Notes: generated by a model not told the origin, from the sequence alone. A stretch of 64,000 nucleotides of DNA from Kribbella steppae (GCF_004342025.1 NZ_SLWN01000002.1:434001-498000), one strand, 5' to 3'. Positions 34,294-42,796 are shown, numbered from the stretch's first letter. Made by a program: numbers and translations.

Positions 34294-35205
34294 TCAGAGG
34301 CCGGCGAACAGGTCGTCCTCCACGCCGTCCGGGCCTGGGGCGGCGGTGCCTTTGACCAGGCGGTACGCCTCGGAGCCCCAGATCTCGTTGCCGTTGTTGT
34401 TCGACAGCGCGAAGAACGGGCCGTCGACGGTGATCTGGGTGGCGTGCGCCTTCATCGCGGTCATCTTCTGATCGAGGTACTGCCCGGCCTCGATCACACA
34501 GTCGACGTACTTGTCCGGGGTGACGAAGGGCCCGAGCGGCCCGTCGGGGTCCATCCCCTCGAACGTGGTCGTGTCGCCGGACTCGCGCAGCTTGCGCAGG
34601 CTGTCGCGCAGACTCGACTCGGCCATCGCGATCCAGTAGATCTTCGAGATGTCCCAGGCCTCACCCAGATCCTCCCGGTACGACGGAGCCGCGGCGAGCG
34701 CGGCCGCGTACGTCGCGACGCGGTGCGCCTGGATGTGATCGGGGTGGCCGTAGTTGCCGTACTGGTCGTAGGTCACCAGCACCTGGGGACGGATCTCGCG
34801 GATCACCGGGATCAGGTCGTTCGCCGCCTCGAGCAGGTCGGCCTGCCAGAAGCTGTCCTTCCGGGTGTCCGGCGGGACGTCGGCGTTGCCCTGGTCGTTG
34901 TAGATCATCCCGGTGTCGCGATATTTCCCGGGCGCACCGAGGTAGCGGTGATCGGTGACACCGAGCTCGGCCATCGCGGCGGCGAGCTCGCCGATCCGGT
35001 GCTCGCCGAGCTGGTCGGTCTGGTCGGCGGCCAGGTGGGTGAGCTCGGGGACGAGCACCTCACCTTCCTCACCGAGCGTGCAGGTGATCAGCGTGACACT
35101 GGCACCCTCGGCCACGTAACGGGCCATCGTCACACCGTTGTTGATCGTCTCGTCGTCCGGGTGGGCGTGCACCAGCAACAGCCGGCGATCAGGAAGCTCG
35201 CTCAT
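34294..35205 (-). CDS. mshB: N-acetyl-glucosaminyl-inositol deacetylase of mycothiol synthesis
   Basis: A 303-residue zinc deacetylase that removes acetyl from GlcNAc-Ins, the second stage of mycothiol formation. The zinc and catalytic motifs are seen: LLVHAHPDDETINNG (His, Asp, Asp) and GNYGHPDHIQAHR (third His). Length and the segment TLGEEGEVLVPELTHLAADQTDQLGEHR match MshB rather than the related Mca amidase. It supplies the thiol needed by mycothiol-dependent enzymes such as the MDMPI-domain type encoded at 10767. Confidence 0.95.
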   Translation of the reverse strand: MSELPDRRLLLVHAHPDDETINNGVTMARYVAEGASVTLITCTLGEEGEVLVPELTHLAADQTDQLGEHRIGELAAAMAELGVTDHRYLGAPGKYRDTGMIYNDQGNADVPPDTRKDSFWQADLLEAANDLIPVIREIRPQVLVTYDQYGNYGHPDHIQAHRVATYAAALAAAPSYREDLGEAWDISKIYWIAMAESSLRDSLRKLRESGDTTTFEGMDPDGPLGPFVTPDKYVDCVIEAGQYLDQKMTAMKAHATQITVDGPFFALSNNNGNEIWGSEAYRLVKGTAAPGPDGVEDDLFAGL

Positions 35206-35255
35206 GCCGAAAGCCTACGTCGCCGTTCGGACAGAAAATCGTCTCAGTCGGGCGG

Positions 35256-35552
35256 TCAGCCGAACCGGCGGACGAGCAGGCAGCCGGCCTGGAAACGGGA
35301 CTTGGCCCCGAGGCCGGCGATCAGCGCGCTGATCTCGGCCCGGACCGTCCGCAGCGACAGGCCCAGCTCACGGGCGATCGCCGCGTCCTTGGCGCCGGTG
35401 GACATCATCCGGCCGATCGCCACCTGACGACTGGTCAGCTCCTTCACCGCCGCCTGGGTCCGCCGTCGCGAACCCAGCTCGTAGACGTCGCAGACGATCT
35501 CCGGGGCGATGTCGTCCCTCCGCACCGCAGGGACGACCTGGTAGACCGACAT
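35256..35552 (-). CDS. Orphan LuxR-type helix-turn-helix protein
   Basis: A 98-residue protein whose C-terminal 65 residues form a GerE/LuxR helix-turn-helix (AVKELTSRQVAIGRMMSTGAKDAAIARELGLSLRTVRAEISALIAGLGAKSRFQAG). There is no receiver, ATPase or ligand domain, so it may work as a constitutive DNA binder or depend on a partner. GGGGAGGAG precedes the ATG. A perfect tandem 13-bp repeat lies about 67 bp upstream and may be its own operator. Confidence 0.85.
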   Translation of the reverse strand: MSVYQVVPAVRRDDIAPEIVCDVYELGSRRRTQAAVKELTSRQVAIGRMMSTGAKDAAIARELGLSLRTVRAEISALIAGLGAKSRFQAGCLLVRRFG

Positions 35553-35618
35553 TGCTCGCTCCTCCCCAATAGCTCAGGGGAAGATTCTCCCGTCCGGTCC
35601 AGACCGCCCGCCAGGTAC

Positions 35619-35644
35619 AACCCATACAGTTAACCCATACAGTT
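35619..35644. repeat. Tandem 13-bp repeat upstream of the orphan LuxR gene
   Basis: AACCCATACAGTT occurs twice with no gap (35619-35631 and 35632-35644). The junction GTTAAC is palindromic. Placement 67 to 92 bp upstream of the LuxR start and next to the NUDIX stop fits a tandem operator of a head-to-tail-binding regulator. Confidence 0.65.
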
Positions 35645-35680
35645 GATCGGGAGTGTGACTTCTGCCACTCAGCGCCAGGA

Positions 35681-36049
35681 TCACAGCTGCCGGAGCAGCT
35701 CGCGGACGAACGGCCGGTCCGGCACCAGCCACTCCGACTCGTCCAGCTCGTCCGGGGCGAACCACCGCAGTTCCGCGTGCTCCCGCAGTACCGGCTCCCC
35801 GGCCACGATCGAGGCCAGGTAGACGTGTAATCGATAGCGATCGGAGATGCCGACCGGCGGCCCCAGCGACGCCCCGACCTTGATCTCCAGGTCGAGCTCC
35901 TCGCGGATCTCCCGCACCGCCGCCTGCTCCTCGGTCTCCCCCGGCTCGACCTTGCCGCCCGGGAACTCCCACCCGCCGTCAGGCCCTGGCCGGTACGCCG
36001 CCAGCACCAGACCGTCCCGGACGACGGCCACTCCTACGACTATCTGCAC
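35681..36049 (-). CDS. NUDIX hydrolase (MutT-like, 8-oxo-dGTP diphosphatase type)
   Basis: A 122-residue protein starting QIVVGVAVVRDGLVLAAYR (after the initiator) with a full Nudix box, GGKVEPGETEEQAAVREIREELDLEI. MutT-type enzymes remove oxidised dNTPs; a short single-domain form with a GWEFPGGK entry fits that. The GTG at 36049 is chosen because the box lies at the usual distance. A TATATA-rich stretch just upstream (36063-36070) looks like its -10 region and is the only AT-rich spot in this part. Confidence 0.88.
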   Translation of the reverse strand: MQIVVGVAVVRDGLVLAAYRPGPDGGWEFPGGKVEPGETEEQAAVREIREELDLEIKVGASLGPPVGISDRYRLHVYLASIVAGEPVLREHAELRWFAPDELDESEWLVPDRPFVRELLRQL

Positions 36050-36101
36050 GTCGCGACTCTTCCATATATACAAAGCAAAACTGTCGACGGCGTCCGGCAG
36101 G

Positions 36102-36737
36102 ATGACCGGTATGCCGTTGCAGAACAGGGTTTTACCCACCCAGGAGATCGTGGCCGAGCCCGACCGCGGCCTGCTGATGGGCAACCGTGGCACGCTGCAC
36201 GGACCCGACCGCCGCCTCGGAACCACCCGCTGGCGATCGAAGGCCTGGATCTGCTGCGTCCTTGACTGGAAGGGCGTTCGGCGCGATCCGATGCCGCCGG
36301 GACGCTGGACCGCACTGTTCTTCTTCGACGAGGCCGTCGCCCTCGCGGCCGGCCATCGCCCCTGCCACTACTGCCGCCGCAGGGACTTCCTCCTGTACGC
36401 CGGCGCCTGGGCCGGCGGCCGCGGTCTGGACGAACGACCGCGCGCCGCGGCGATGGACGCCCAACTCCACCTCGAGCGCGTCGACCCGCGCACCCGGCAG
36501 CAGCGCACCACCATCCAGGAACTCGACGAACTCCCTGACGGCGCGATGATCCGGTACGACGGCCGCCCGGCCCTGGTGCTCGACCGCCAGGTGCTGCCCT
36601 GGTCCTGGGACGGGTACGGCGATCCGGTCCGGCCACCCGGGCTGCACCAGGTCGCCGTACTCACACCACCGGCGAATCTCGTTGTACTGAAGGCGGGATT
36701 CACTCCATTACTGCACCCGACGGCGCTCGGCAACTGA
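36102..36737 (+). CDS. Conserved protein of unknown function with a CxxC motif
   Basis: About 211 residues. It has the opening PLQNRVLPTQEIVAEPDRGLLMGNRG, then RWRSKAWICCVLDWKG, FFFDEAVALAAGHRPCHYCRRRDF with a CxxC that may bind metal, and a C-terminal beta segment. I recall similar proteins in actinomycetes and rhizobia but no assigned function. Either ATG 36102 or 36111 could start it; the second has AGGA at good spacing. Its stop codon overlaps a possible DtxR/IdeR box. Confidence 0.7.
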   Translation: MTGMPLQNRVLPTQEIVAEPDRGLLMGNRGTLHGPDRRLGTTRWRSKAWICCVLDWKGVRRDPMPPGRWTALFFFDEAVALAAGHRPCHYCRRRDFLLYAGAWAGGRGLDERPRAAAMDAQLHLERVDPRTRQQRTTIQELDELPDGAMIRYDGRPALVLDRQVLPWSWDGYGDPVRPPGLHQVAVLTPPANLVVLKAGFTPLLHPTALGN

Positions 36738-36753
36738 GGTAAGCCTAACTAGA
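36735..36753 (+). promoter_or_regulatory. Possible DtxR/IdeR iron box upstream of the succinate dehydrogenase operon
   Basis: The 19-mer from TGAGGTAAGCC to the AGA at 36753 fits the iron-box consensus TTAGGTTAGSCTAACCTAA at about 14 positions. It lies about 90 bp before the first gene of the sdh operon. In corynebacteria, sdh expression is tied to DtxR-dependent iron control, which makes the location sensible. Confidence 0.4.
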
Positions 36754-36844
36754 AACACGCCGTACCGAAGGGTCTTCCGTTGGACGCCTGGCAGGGGCAA
36801 AGTGTGCCCATACTGACAGCGACAAAACAATCACTGGAGTCGGC

Positions 36845-37138
36845 ATGGGTGAAGGCAACAGCGGCGTTGCCGCGGTCGTCCGCGCGCTCGAGACGCTGCA
36901 TGCGGCCGTCGGGAATCTCAGCCAGGAGTACGGTGACACCCTCGGCATTCGCCGGTTGGTGTCGGACGTGGCCAGGCTGAACGACGATCTGGCCGAGCTC
37001 GGCCCTCCCGACCCCCGTCACAAACCCGGACCTGTTCCGGAGGAACTCGAGGAGATTCCCGACGTGGAGTATGACGCGTCCATGTGGACAGACGCGGAGC
37101 ACGAAGGCTTCGGCGCGCCTGACAGGCACGCTCCCTGA
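36845..37138 (+). CDS. Small acidic protein leading the sdh operon
   Basis: A 97-residue soluble protein with a helical first half (VAAVVRALETLHAAVGNLSQEYGDTLGIRRLVSDVARLNDDLAEL) and a Pro/Glu-rich second half ending MWTDAEHEGFGAPDRHAP. I do not recognise a family. Its TGA overlaps the ATG of the membrane subunit gene (37138), so it is coupled to succinate dehydrogenase and may be an assembly or regulatory factor (inference). Confidence 0.75.
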   Translation: MGEGNSGVAAVVRALETLHAAVGNLSQEYGDTLGIRRLVSDVARLNDDLAELGPPDPRHKPGPVPEELEEIPDVEYDASMWTDAEHEGFGAPDRHAP

Positions 37139-37938
37139 TGGCGACTGGTGTTAGCGCTCCCGGTCGCGCACAGATCGGGCAGAAAACTCTCAGAACCGAT
37201 CGCTGGTGGCTGGCGCCGCTGCGGATCGGGGTGATCCTGGTCTTCTTCATCGTCTACGCGACGATCCGGATCTTCATGAACCAGTGGTACTGGGTCGAGG
37301 AGTACCACTACCTCACCCCGCTGTACTCCCCTTGTATCAGCGATTCGTGTGTCGCCGGCTCCAGCCACCTGGGCACCTGGTTCCCCAAGTTCCCGGCGTT
37401 CCTGCCGCTGAGCCTCATCACCTTCGCGGTGCTGGCCGGCTTCCGCGGCACCTGCTACTACTACCGCAAGGCGGGCTACCGGTCGCTGTTCTTCGCACCG
37501 GCCGCCTGCGCGGTCCCGGAGCCGCACAAGAAGTACACCGGTGAGCGCAAGTTCCCGCTGGTCGCGCTCAACCTGCACCGCTACTTCTTCTACGGCGCGC
37601 TGGTCTTCGGTCTGCTCAACGTGTACGACGGCATCCTCGCCTTCCACGGGAAGGACGGCGGCTTCGGCATCGGCCTGGGCACGGTGATCATCTGGGTCAA
37701 CCTGGTGATGCTCTGGCTGTACACGCTGTCCTGCCACGCCTGCCGGCACATCGTCGGTGGCCGGCTGAAGAACTTCTCCAAGCACCCGCTGCGCTACCGG
37801 TACTGGACCTTCGTGTCCAAGCTGAACCCCAAGCACGGCACGTTCGCGATGACGTCGCTGTTCACCGTGATCCTGACCGACGCCTACATCATGGCGCTGT
37901 CGGCCGGCTGGTTCTCCGACCTGCGCATCTTCAACTGA
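37138..37938 (+). CDS. Succinate dehydrogenase membrane subunit, actinobacterial Sdh1-like
   Basis: A 266-residue membrane protein with about five helices, for example LRIGVILVFFIVYATIRIF, FLPLSLITFAVLAGF, FFYGALVFGLLNVYDGILAF and GTVIIWVNLVMLWLYTLSC. His residues in NLHRYFFYG and SCHACRHIVGG are candidate heme or quinone ligands. It occupies the place of the cytochrome b anchor in the mycobacterial Sdh1-type operon and should carry electrons from the SdhAB head to menaquinone. It matches no classical SdhC or SdhD. Confidence 0.85.
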   Translation: MATGVSAPGRAQIGQKTLRTDRWWLAPLRIGVILVFFIVYATIRIFMNQWYWVEEYHYLTPLYSPCISDSCVAGSSHLGTWFPKFPAFLPLSLITFAVLAGFRGTCYYYRKAGYRSLFFAPAACAVPEPHKKYTGERKFPLVALNLHRYFFYGALVFGLLNVYDGILAFHGKDGGFGIGLGTVIIWVNLVMLWLYTLSCHACRHIVGGRLKNFSKHPLRYRYWTFVSKLNPKHGTFAMTSLFTVILTDAYIMALSAGWFSDLRIFN

Positions 37939-37955
37939 GACGGACCTTCTCTCTC

Positions 37956-39836
37956 ATGACTGAGCTCGAACGACACACCTACGACGTCGTCGTGATCGGG
38001 GCCGGCGGCGCCGGTCTGCGCGCGGCGATCGAGGCCCGCGAACAGGGCAAGCGCACCGCGATCGTGTGCAAGTCGCTGTTCGGCAAGGCACACACCGTGA
38101 TGGCCGAGGGCGGCTGTGCCGCCGCGATGGGCAACGCGAACTCGAACGACAACTGGCAGGTCCACTACCGCGACACGATGCGCGGCGGCAAGTTCCTGAA
38201 CAACTGGCGGATGGCCGAGCTGCACGCCCAGGAGGCCCCGGACCGGGTCTGGGAGCTGGAGACGTACGGCGCCCTGTTCGACCGGACCCCGGACGGCCGG
38301 ATCAGCCAGCGCAACTTCGGCGGCCACACCTACCCGCGGCTCGCCCACGTCGGCGACCGTACCGGCCTGGAGCTGATCCGCACCCTGCAGCAGAAGATCG
38401 TCTCGCTGCAGCAGGAGGACTTCCGCGAGACCGGCGACTACGAGGCCAACCTCAAGGTGTACGGCGAGTGCACCGTCACCGAGCTGTTGAAGGACGGCGA
38501 CGCGATCTCGGGTGCCTTCGGCTACTGGCGTGAGTCCGGCCGGTTCATCCTGTTCGACGCACCGGCCGTCATCCTGGCCACCGGTGGGGTCGGCAAGTCG
38601 TTCAAGGTCACCTCGAACTCCTGGGAGTACACCGGTGACGGGCACGCGCTGGCGATGCGGGCCGGCGCGACGCTGATCAACATGGAGTTCATCCAGTTCC
38701 ACCCGACCGGCATGGTCTGGCCGCCGTCGGTGAAGGGCATCCTGGTCACCGAGTCGGTCCGCGGTGACGGCGGCGTCCTGAAGAACTCCGAGGGCAAGCG
38801 GTTCATGTTCGAGTACGTGCCGGATGTGTTCCGGGCGCAGTACGCGGAGACCGAGGACGAGGCGGACCGCTGGTACAAGGACCCGGACAACAACCGGCGG
38901 CCACCGGAACTGCTGCCGCGTGACGAGGTGGCCCGGGCGATCAACTCCGAGGTGAAGGCCGGCCGCGGTACGCCGCACGGCGGTGTCTTCCTGGATGTGT
39001 CGTCCCGGCTCCCGGCCGAGGAGATCACCCGCCGGCTGCCGTCGATGCACCACCAGTTCAAGGAGCTCGCGGACGTCGACATCACCGCCGAGCCGATGGA
39101 GGTCGGTCCGACCTGTCACTACGTGATGGGCGGCGTCGAGGTCGACCCGGACACCGCGCAGTCCGTCGTACCGGGCCTGTTCGCGGCCGGTGAGGTCGCC
39201 GGTGGGATGCACGGGTCGAACCGGCTGGGCGGCAACTCGCTGTCCGACCTGCTGGTGTTCGGCCGCCGGGCCGGCATGGGTGCGGCGATGTACGTCGACT
39301 CGCTGCAGGGCCGGCCGAAGATCGCCGAGGAGGACATCGACACGGCGGCGGCCGAGGCGCTGGCGCCGTTCGAGCTCGAGGGCGGCGAGAACCCGTACAC
39401 GATCCACCAGGAACTGCAGCAGTCGATGAACGACCTGGTCGGCATCATCCGCAAGGAAGAGGAGATGGAGCAGGCGCTCGGCCGGCTGGCCGAGTTCCGC
39501 GGCCGGATCGCGAAGATGACGGTGGAGGGCCACCGTCAGTTCAACCCCGGCTGGCACCTGGCCCTCGACCTGCGCAACATGCTGACCGTGTCGGAGTGCG
39601 TGGCGAAGGCGGCGCTGCAGCGGCAGGAGTCGCGCGGCGGTCACACCCGGGACGACTACCCGGGGATGAACGCCGAGTGGCGCAAGCTGCTGCTGGTCTG
39701 CTCGCTCGACGCCGATCACGCGGTGAACGTGGTCCAGAAGGACCAGATCCCGATGCGCGACGACCTGCTGGAACTGTTCGAACTGGACGAGCTCAAGAAG
39801 TACCTGACCGAAGAGGAGTTGCCTGCGCATGACTGA
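37956..39836 (+). CDS. sdhA: Succinate dehydrogenase/fumarate reductase flavoprotein subunit
   Basis: A 626-residue FAD protein. The Rossmann FAD motif is VVVIGAGGAGLRAAIEA; the FAD-attachment region is FGKAHTVMAEGGCAAAMGN; HPTGMVWPPS and the C-terminal GEVAGGMHGSNRLGGNSLSDLLVFGRRAG are typical. It oxidises succinate to fumarate in the TCA cycle and passes electrons to the iron-sulfur subunit. A distal helical domain ends near LKKYLTEEEL. Standard order: anchor, flavoprotein, iron-sulfur subunit. Confidence 0.95.
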   Translation: MTELERHTYDVVVIGAGGAGLRAAIEAREQGKRTAIVCKSLFGKAHTVMAEGGCAAAMGNANSNDNWQVHYRDTMRGGKFLNNWRMAELHAQEAPDRVWELETYGALFDRTPDGRISQRNFGGHTYPRLAHVGDRTGLELIRTLQQKIVSLQQEDFRETGDYEANLKVYGECTVTELLKDGDAISGAFGYWRESGRFILFDAPAVILATGGVGKSFKVTSNSWEYTGDGHALAMRAGATLINMEFIQFHPTGMVWPPSVKGILVTESVRGDGGVLKNSEGKRFMFEYVPDVFRAQYAETEDEADRWYKDPDNNRRPPELLPRDEVARAINSEVKAGRGTPHGGVFLDVSSRLPAEEITRRLPSMHHQFKELADVDITAEPMEVGPTCHYVMGGVEVDPDTAQSVVPGLFAAGEVAGGMHGSNRLGGNSLSDLLVFGRRAGMGAAMYVDSLQGRPKIAEEDIDTAAAEALAPFELEGGENPYTIHQELQQSMNDLVGIIRKEEEMEQALGRLAEFRGRIAKMTVEGHRQFNPGWHLALDLRNMLTVSECVAKAALQRQESRGGHTRDDYPGMNAEWRKLLLVCSLDADHAVNVVQKDQIPMRDDLLELFELDELKKYLTEEELPAHD

Positions 39837-39872
39837 GCGAAGCGAGGGCATCAATAAGCACAGCGAGCTCTG

Positions 39873-39910
39873 CTCATCGGCGCCCGCAGCGCAGCGAGGA
39901 CGCCGATGAG
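39873..39910 (+). promoter_or_regulatory. Hairpin enclosing the sdhB start codon
   Basis: CTCATCGGCG (39873-39882) is the exact complement of CGCCGATGAG (39901-39910), which includes the sdhB ATG (39906-39908). The 18-base loop carries the GCGAGGA ribosome site. Ribosomes finishing sdhA 36 bases upstream of the stem could open it, so translation of sdhB may depend on sdhA translation. Confidence 0.6.
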
Positions 39911-40658
39911 TTACAAAGGCAAGTTCCGTGTTTGGCGGGGCGACTCCGAGGGTGGTGACCTCAAGGACTACGAGGTCGAGGTGAACGAGGGCGAGGTCGT
40001 CCTCGACGTCATCCACCGGCTGCAGGCGACCCAGACGCCGGATCTGGCGGTCCGGTGGAACTGCAAGGCCGGCAAGTGCGGCTCCTGCAGCGCCGAGATC
40101 AACGGCATGCCGAAGCTGATGTGCATGTGCCGGATGAACACGTTCGCCGAGGACGAGGTCGTCACCGTCACCCCGATGCGCACCTTCCCGGTGATGCGGG
40201 ATCTCGTCACCGACGTCTCGTACAACTACACCAAGGCCCGGGAGATCCCGGCCTTCACGCCGCCGGTGGACGTGAAGCCGGGCGAGTACCGGATGCAGCA
40301 GGCCGACGTGGAGCGCTCGCAGGAGTTCCGCAAGTGCATCGAGTGCTTCCTGTGCCAGGACACCTGCCACGTCATCCGGGACCACGAGGAGAACAAGGAG
40401 AACTTCTCCGGTCCTCGCTTCCTGATGCGGATCGCCGAGCTGGACATGCACCCGCTCGACGCCGCCGACCGGCAGCTCGAGGCCCAGGAGCAGCACGGCC
40501 TCGGCTACTGCAACATCACCAAGTGCTGCACCGAGGTCTGCCCTGAGCACATCAAGATCACCGACAACGCGCTGATCCCGATGAAGGAACGCGTCGCCGA
40601 CCGCAAGTACGACCCGCTGGTCTGGCTCGGCAACAAGATCCGCCGCCGCCCGGCGTAG
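39906..40658 (+). CDS. sdhB: Succinate dehydrogenase/fumarate reductase iron-sulfur subunit
   Basis: A 250-residue protein with an N-terminal 2Fe-2S domain (RWNCKAGKCGSCSAEINGMPKLMCMCR) and a C-terminal domain with CIECFLCQDTCHV and CNITKCCTEVCPEH for the 4Fe-4S and 3Fe-4S clusters. It links the flavin of SdhA to the membrane quinone site. The gene starts 69 bp after sdhA, with the start codon inside a perfect 10-bp stem. A strong hairpin terminator follows. Confidence 0.95.
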   Translation: MSYKGKFRVWRGDSEGGDLKDYEVEVNEGEVVLDVIHRLQATQTPDLAVRWNCKAGKCGSCSAEINGMPKLMCMCRMNTFAEDEVVTVTPMRTFPVMRDLVTDVSYNYTKAREIPAFTPPVDVKPGEYRMQQADVERSQEFRKCIECFLCQDTCHVIRDHEENKENFSGPRFLMRIAELDMHPLDAADRQLEAQEQHGLGYCNITKCCTEVCPEHIKITDNALIPMKERVADRKYDPLVWLGNKIRRRPA

Positions 40659-40669
40659 CAATGCGTGAA

Positions 40670-40690
40670 CCCCCGGCACCACGCCGGGGG
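40670..40690 (+). terminator. Terminator of the sdh operon
   Basis: CCCCCGGC (40670-40677) pairs with GCCGGGGG (40683-40690) around a 5-base loop, 12 bp after the sdhB stop. GC-rich stem, no U-tract. Confidence 0.75.
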
Positions 40691-40758
40691 CTCTCGCCGG
40701 GGGCGTTCACCCGTGTGGGGGAGCTGTTGCGGGTGGTTCGGGGCCTAGGGTTCCGGGC

Positions 40759-42735
40759 ATGGACATCGTGCTGGTCGGGCTGATCAACGTCGGCATCTTC
40801 ATGGTGATCTTCGTACCCGTCGCGCAGCGCCTGCTCGGCGTCCGGTTCGGCCTGATCCGGCTGGCGATGGGCGCCGGGCTCACCCTCGCCGTGTTCGGAC
40901 CCATCGCGTCAGCGTTGGTCGGGCCGCCGCCGTTCGAGGGCTCGAACGCCGCGGCGGTCGCGTTCCTCGCGCTCACCACGGTCTGTTCGATGCTGGCCGG
41001 CCTGATCTTCCTGGTCCTGTCCGAAGCAGTCGTGCCGACCGGCTCGTTGCCTCGGGCCCGCGATCTACGTCGCGACGTCGGCGGCCGGATCGCCCGGACC
41101 AAGCGCTACCTCCAGATCCTCCGGATCGCGATCAGGCACGGCCTCGGCCCGTACCTCCGCGGCCGTCGCCGCCCGGGCCGCGAGAACCCCGCCGGCCAGG
41201 CCGAGCTCGCCCGTTCGCTCCGTCATGCTCTCGACGAGGCCGGCGTCACGTTCGTCAAACTCGGCCAGGTGCTGTCCACCCGCAGCGATGTCATCCCCGC
41301 CGCCGTCGCCAACGAGCTGAGCCGTCTGCAGGACCAGGTCTCCCCCGCGCCGTGGCCTGAGATCGAGGCCGTCCTCACCGAGGAGCTCGGCGCACCGCCA
41401 CACCAGCTGTACGCCGACTTCGACACCGAACCGCTCGCCTCCGCCTCGGTCGCTCAGGTCTACACGGCTCGGCTGCCGGAGGGCGCGGATGTAGTCGTCA
41501 AGGTCCAGCGCCCCGGTATCGCCGCGGTCGTGGATCGGGATCTCGACATCGTCCGGCGGCTGGCCCGGCTGCTCGAGCGGAACACCGACTGGGGCCGGTC
41601 GATGGGCGTCCGGGCTCTCGCCGACGGGTTCGCCGAGGCGATGCGCGAGGAACTGGACTTCACCGTCGAGGCCGGCAACATGACCACGATCGCGGCCGGC
41701 CAAGCCGTTGCTTCGAACAACGACCTGGTCGTGCCCGAGCTCTACCCCGGGGCCTGCACCCGCCGGGTGCTGACGATGCAGCGGCTGGACGGCATCGGCC
41801 TCGGCAACGCCGCACGGGCGATCGCCGACCGCGGTCTGGACGCGACCCGGCTGGGCCGCGTGCTGTTCGACTGCCTGCTCGGTCAGGTCGCGATCGACGG
41901 GGTGTTCCACGCCGACCCGCATCCGGGCAACTTCCTGCTCCTCGACGACGGCCGGATCGGCATGCTCGACCTCGGCTCGGTCGGCCGGCTCGATCCGGCC
42001 ACCCGGGAGGCGTTGCAACGGTTCCTGCTCGCGATCGACCACGGCGATCCGGTCGCCGCGACCGACGCCCTGCTGGAGATCGTGTACCGCCCTGACGTCA
42101 TCGACGAACGCAGTCTCGAGCGCGCCGTCGGGCAGTTCATGACCCGCCACCTCGCCGCCGGGGTTGCGTTGGGGCCGGCGATGTTCAACGACCTGTTCAA
42201 GATCATCACCTCGCACGATCTCGGCGTACCGCCGGAGGTGGCCGCGGTCTTCCGGGCGCTGGCCACGATCGAGGGAACCATCTCGCGGATCTCCCCCGGG
42301 TTCGACCTGGTCGCCGCGTCCCGCCAGTTCGCTTCGGCGCATGTGACCGACCGCCTCGCTCCGGAGGCATTACGCCGTACGGCGACCGAGGAGCTCGCGA
42401 CATTGTTGCCGATGTTGCGGCGACTGCCACGCCGGATCGACCGGATCACCGCCGCGGCCGAGAGCGGTCGGCTGGGCCTGAACGTCCGGCTGCTCGCGGA
42501 CGATCGGGACCGTCGGCACATCACCACGCTGCTGCATCAGGTCCTGCTCGCGATCCTCGGCGCCACCGCCGGTTTGATGGCGGTCCTGCTGCTCGGGACG
42601 CCGGGCGGCCCGAAGATCACCGAGACGATGACCCTGTTCCACCTGTTCGGCTACAACCTGCTGGTGATCTGCGCCGTCCTGGTCCTCCGCGTCCTGGTCC
42701 TCGTCTTCCGCCTGCCCGACAGCAGCCGCACGTGA
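40759..42735 (+). CDS. ABC1/UbiB-family atypical kinase (AarF-like)
   Basis: A 658-residue membrane-associated protein. Three N-terminal helices (about 1-95) precede the UbiB/ABC1 domain, which has the KxGQ motif (VTFVKLGQVLSTRSD), the Ala-rich loop (LASASVAQVYTARL), the Lys VVKVQRPG and the catalytic HADPHPGNFLLLDDGRIGMLDLGS. Two C-terminal helices follow (LLHQVLLAILGATAGLMAVLLLG and LLVICAVLVLRVLVLVF). Family members are ATPases supporting quinone and lipid metabolism. The gene follows the sdh terminator by about 70 bp and is probably transcribed separately. Confidence 0.9.
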   Translation: MDIVLVGLINVGIFMVIFVPVAQRLLGVRFGLIRLAMGAGLTLAVFGPIASALVGPPPFEGSNAAAVAFLALTTVCSMLAGLIFLVLSEAVVPTGSLPRARDLRRDVGGRIARTKRYLQILRIAIRHGLGPYLRGRRRPGRENPAGQAELARSLRHALDEAGVTFVKLGQVLSTRSDVIPAAVANELSRLQDQVSPAPWPEIEAVLTEELGAPPHQLYADFDTEPLASASVAQVYTARLPEGADVVVKVQRPGIAAVVDRDLDIVRRLARLLERNTDWGRSMGVRALADGFAEAMREELDFTVEAGNMTTIAAGQAVASNNDLVVPELYPGACTRRVLTMQRLDGIGLGNAARAIADRGLDATRLGRVLFDCLLGQVAIDGVFHADPHPGNFLLLDDGRIGMLDLGSVGRLDPATREALQRFLLAIDHGDPVAATDALLEIVYRPDVIDERSLERAVGQFMTRHLAAGVALGPAMFNDLFKIITSHDLGVPPEVAAVFRALATIEGTISRISPGFDLVAASRQFASAHVTDRLAPEALRRTATEELATLLPMLRRLPRRIDRITAAAESGRLGLNVRLLADDRDRRHITTLLHQVLLAILGATAGLMAVLLLGTPGGPKITETMTLFHLFGYNLLVICAVLVLRVLVLVFRLPDSSRT

Positions 42736-42765
42736 CCCGCATCCTCCGCTCTTCAGCCACCTCCC

Positions 42766-42796
42766 TTGACTTGAAGTTCACTTGAACTTTGAGGAT
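42766..42796 (+). promoter_or_regulatory. MerR-type promoter with a 19-bp spacer
   Basis: TTGACT (42766-42771) and GAGGAT (42791-42796) are 19 bp apart, and the spacer holds the palindrome AAGTTCACTTGAACTT (42774-42789). Overlong spacers with such a palindrome are the hallmark of promoters twisted open by MerR-family activators. No merR gene is in the window. Confidence 0.5.
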
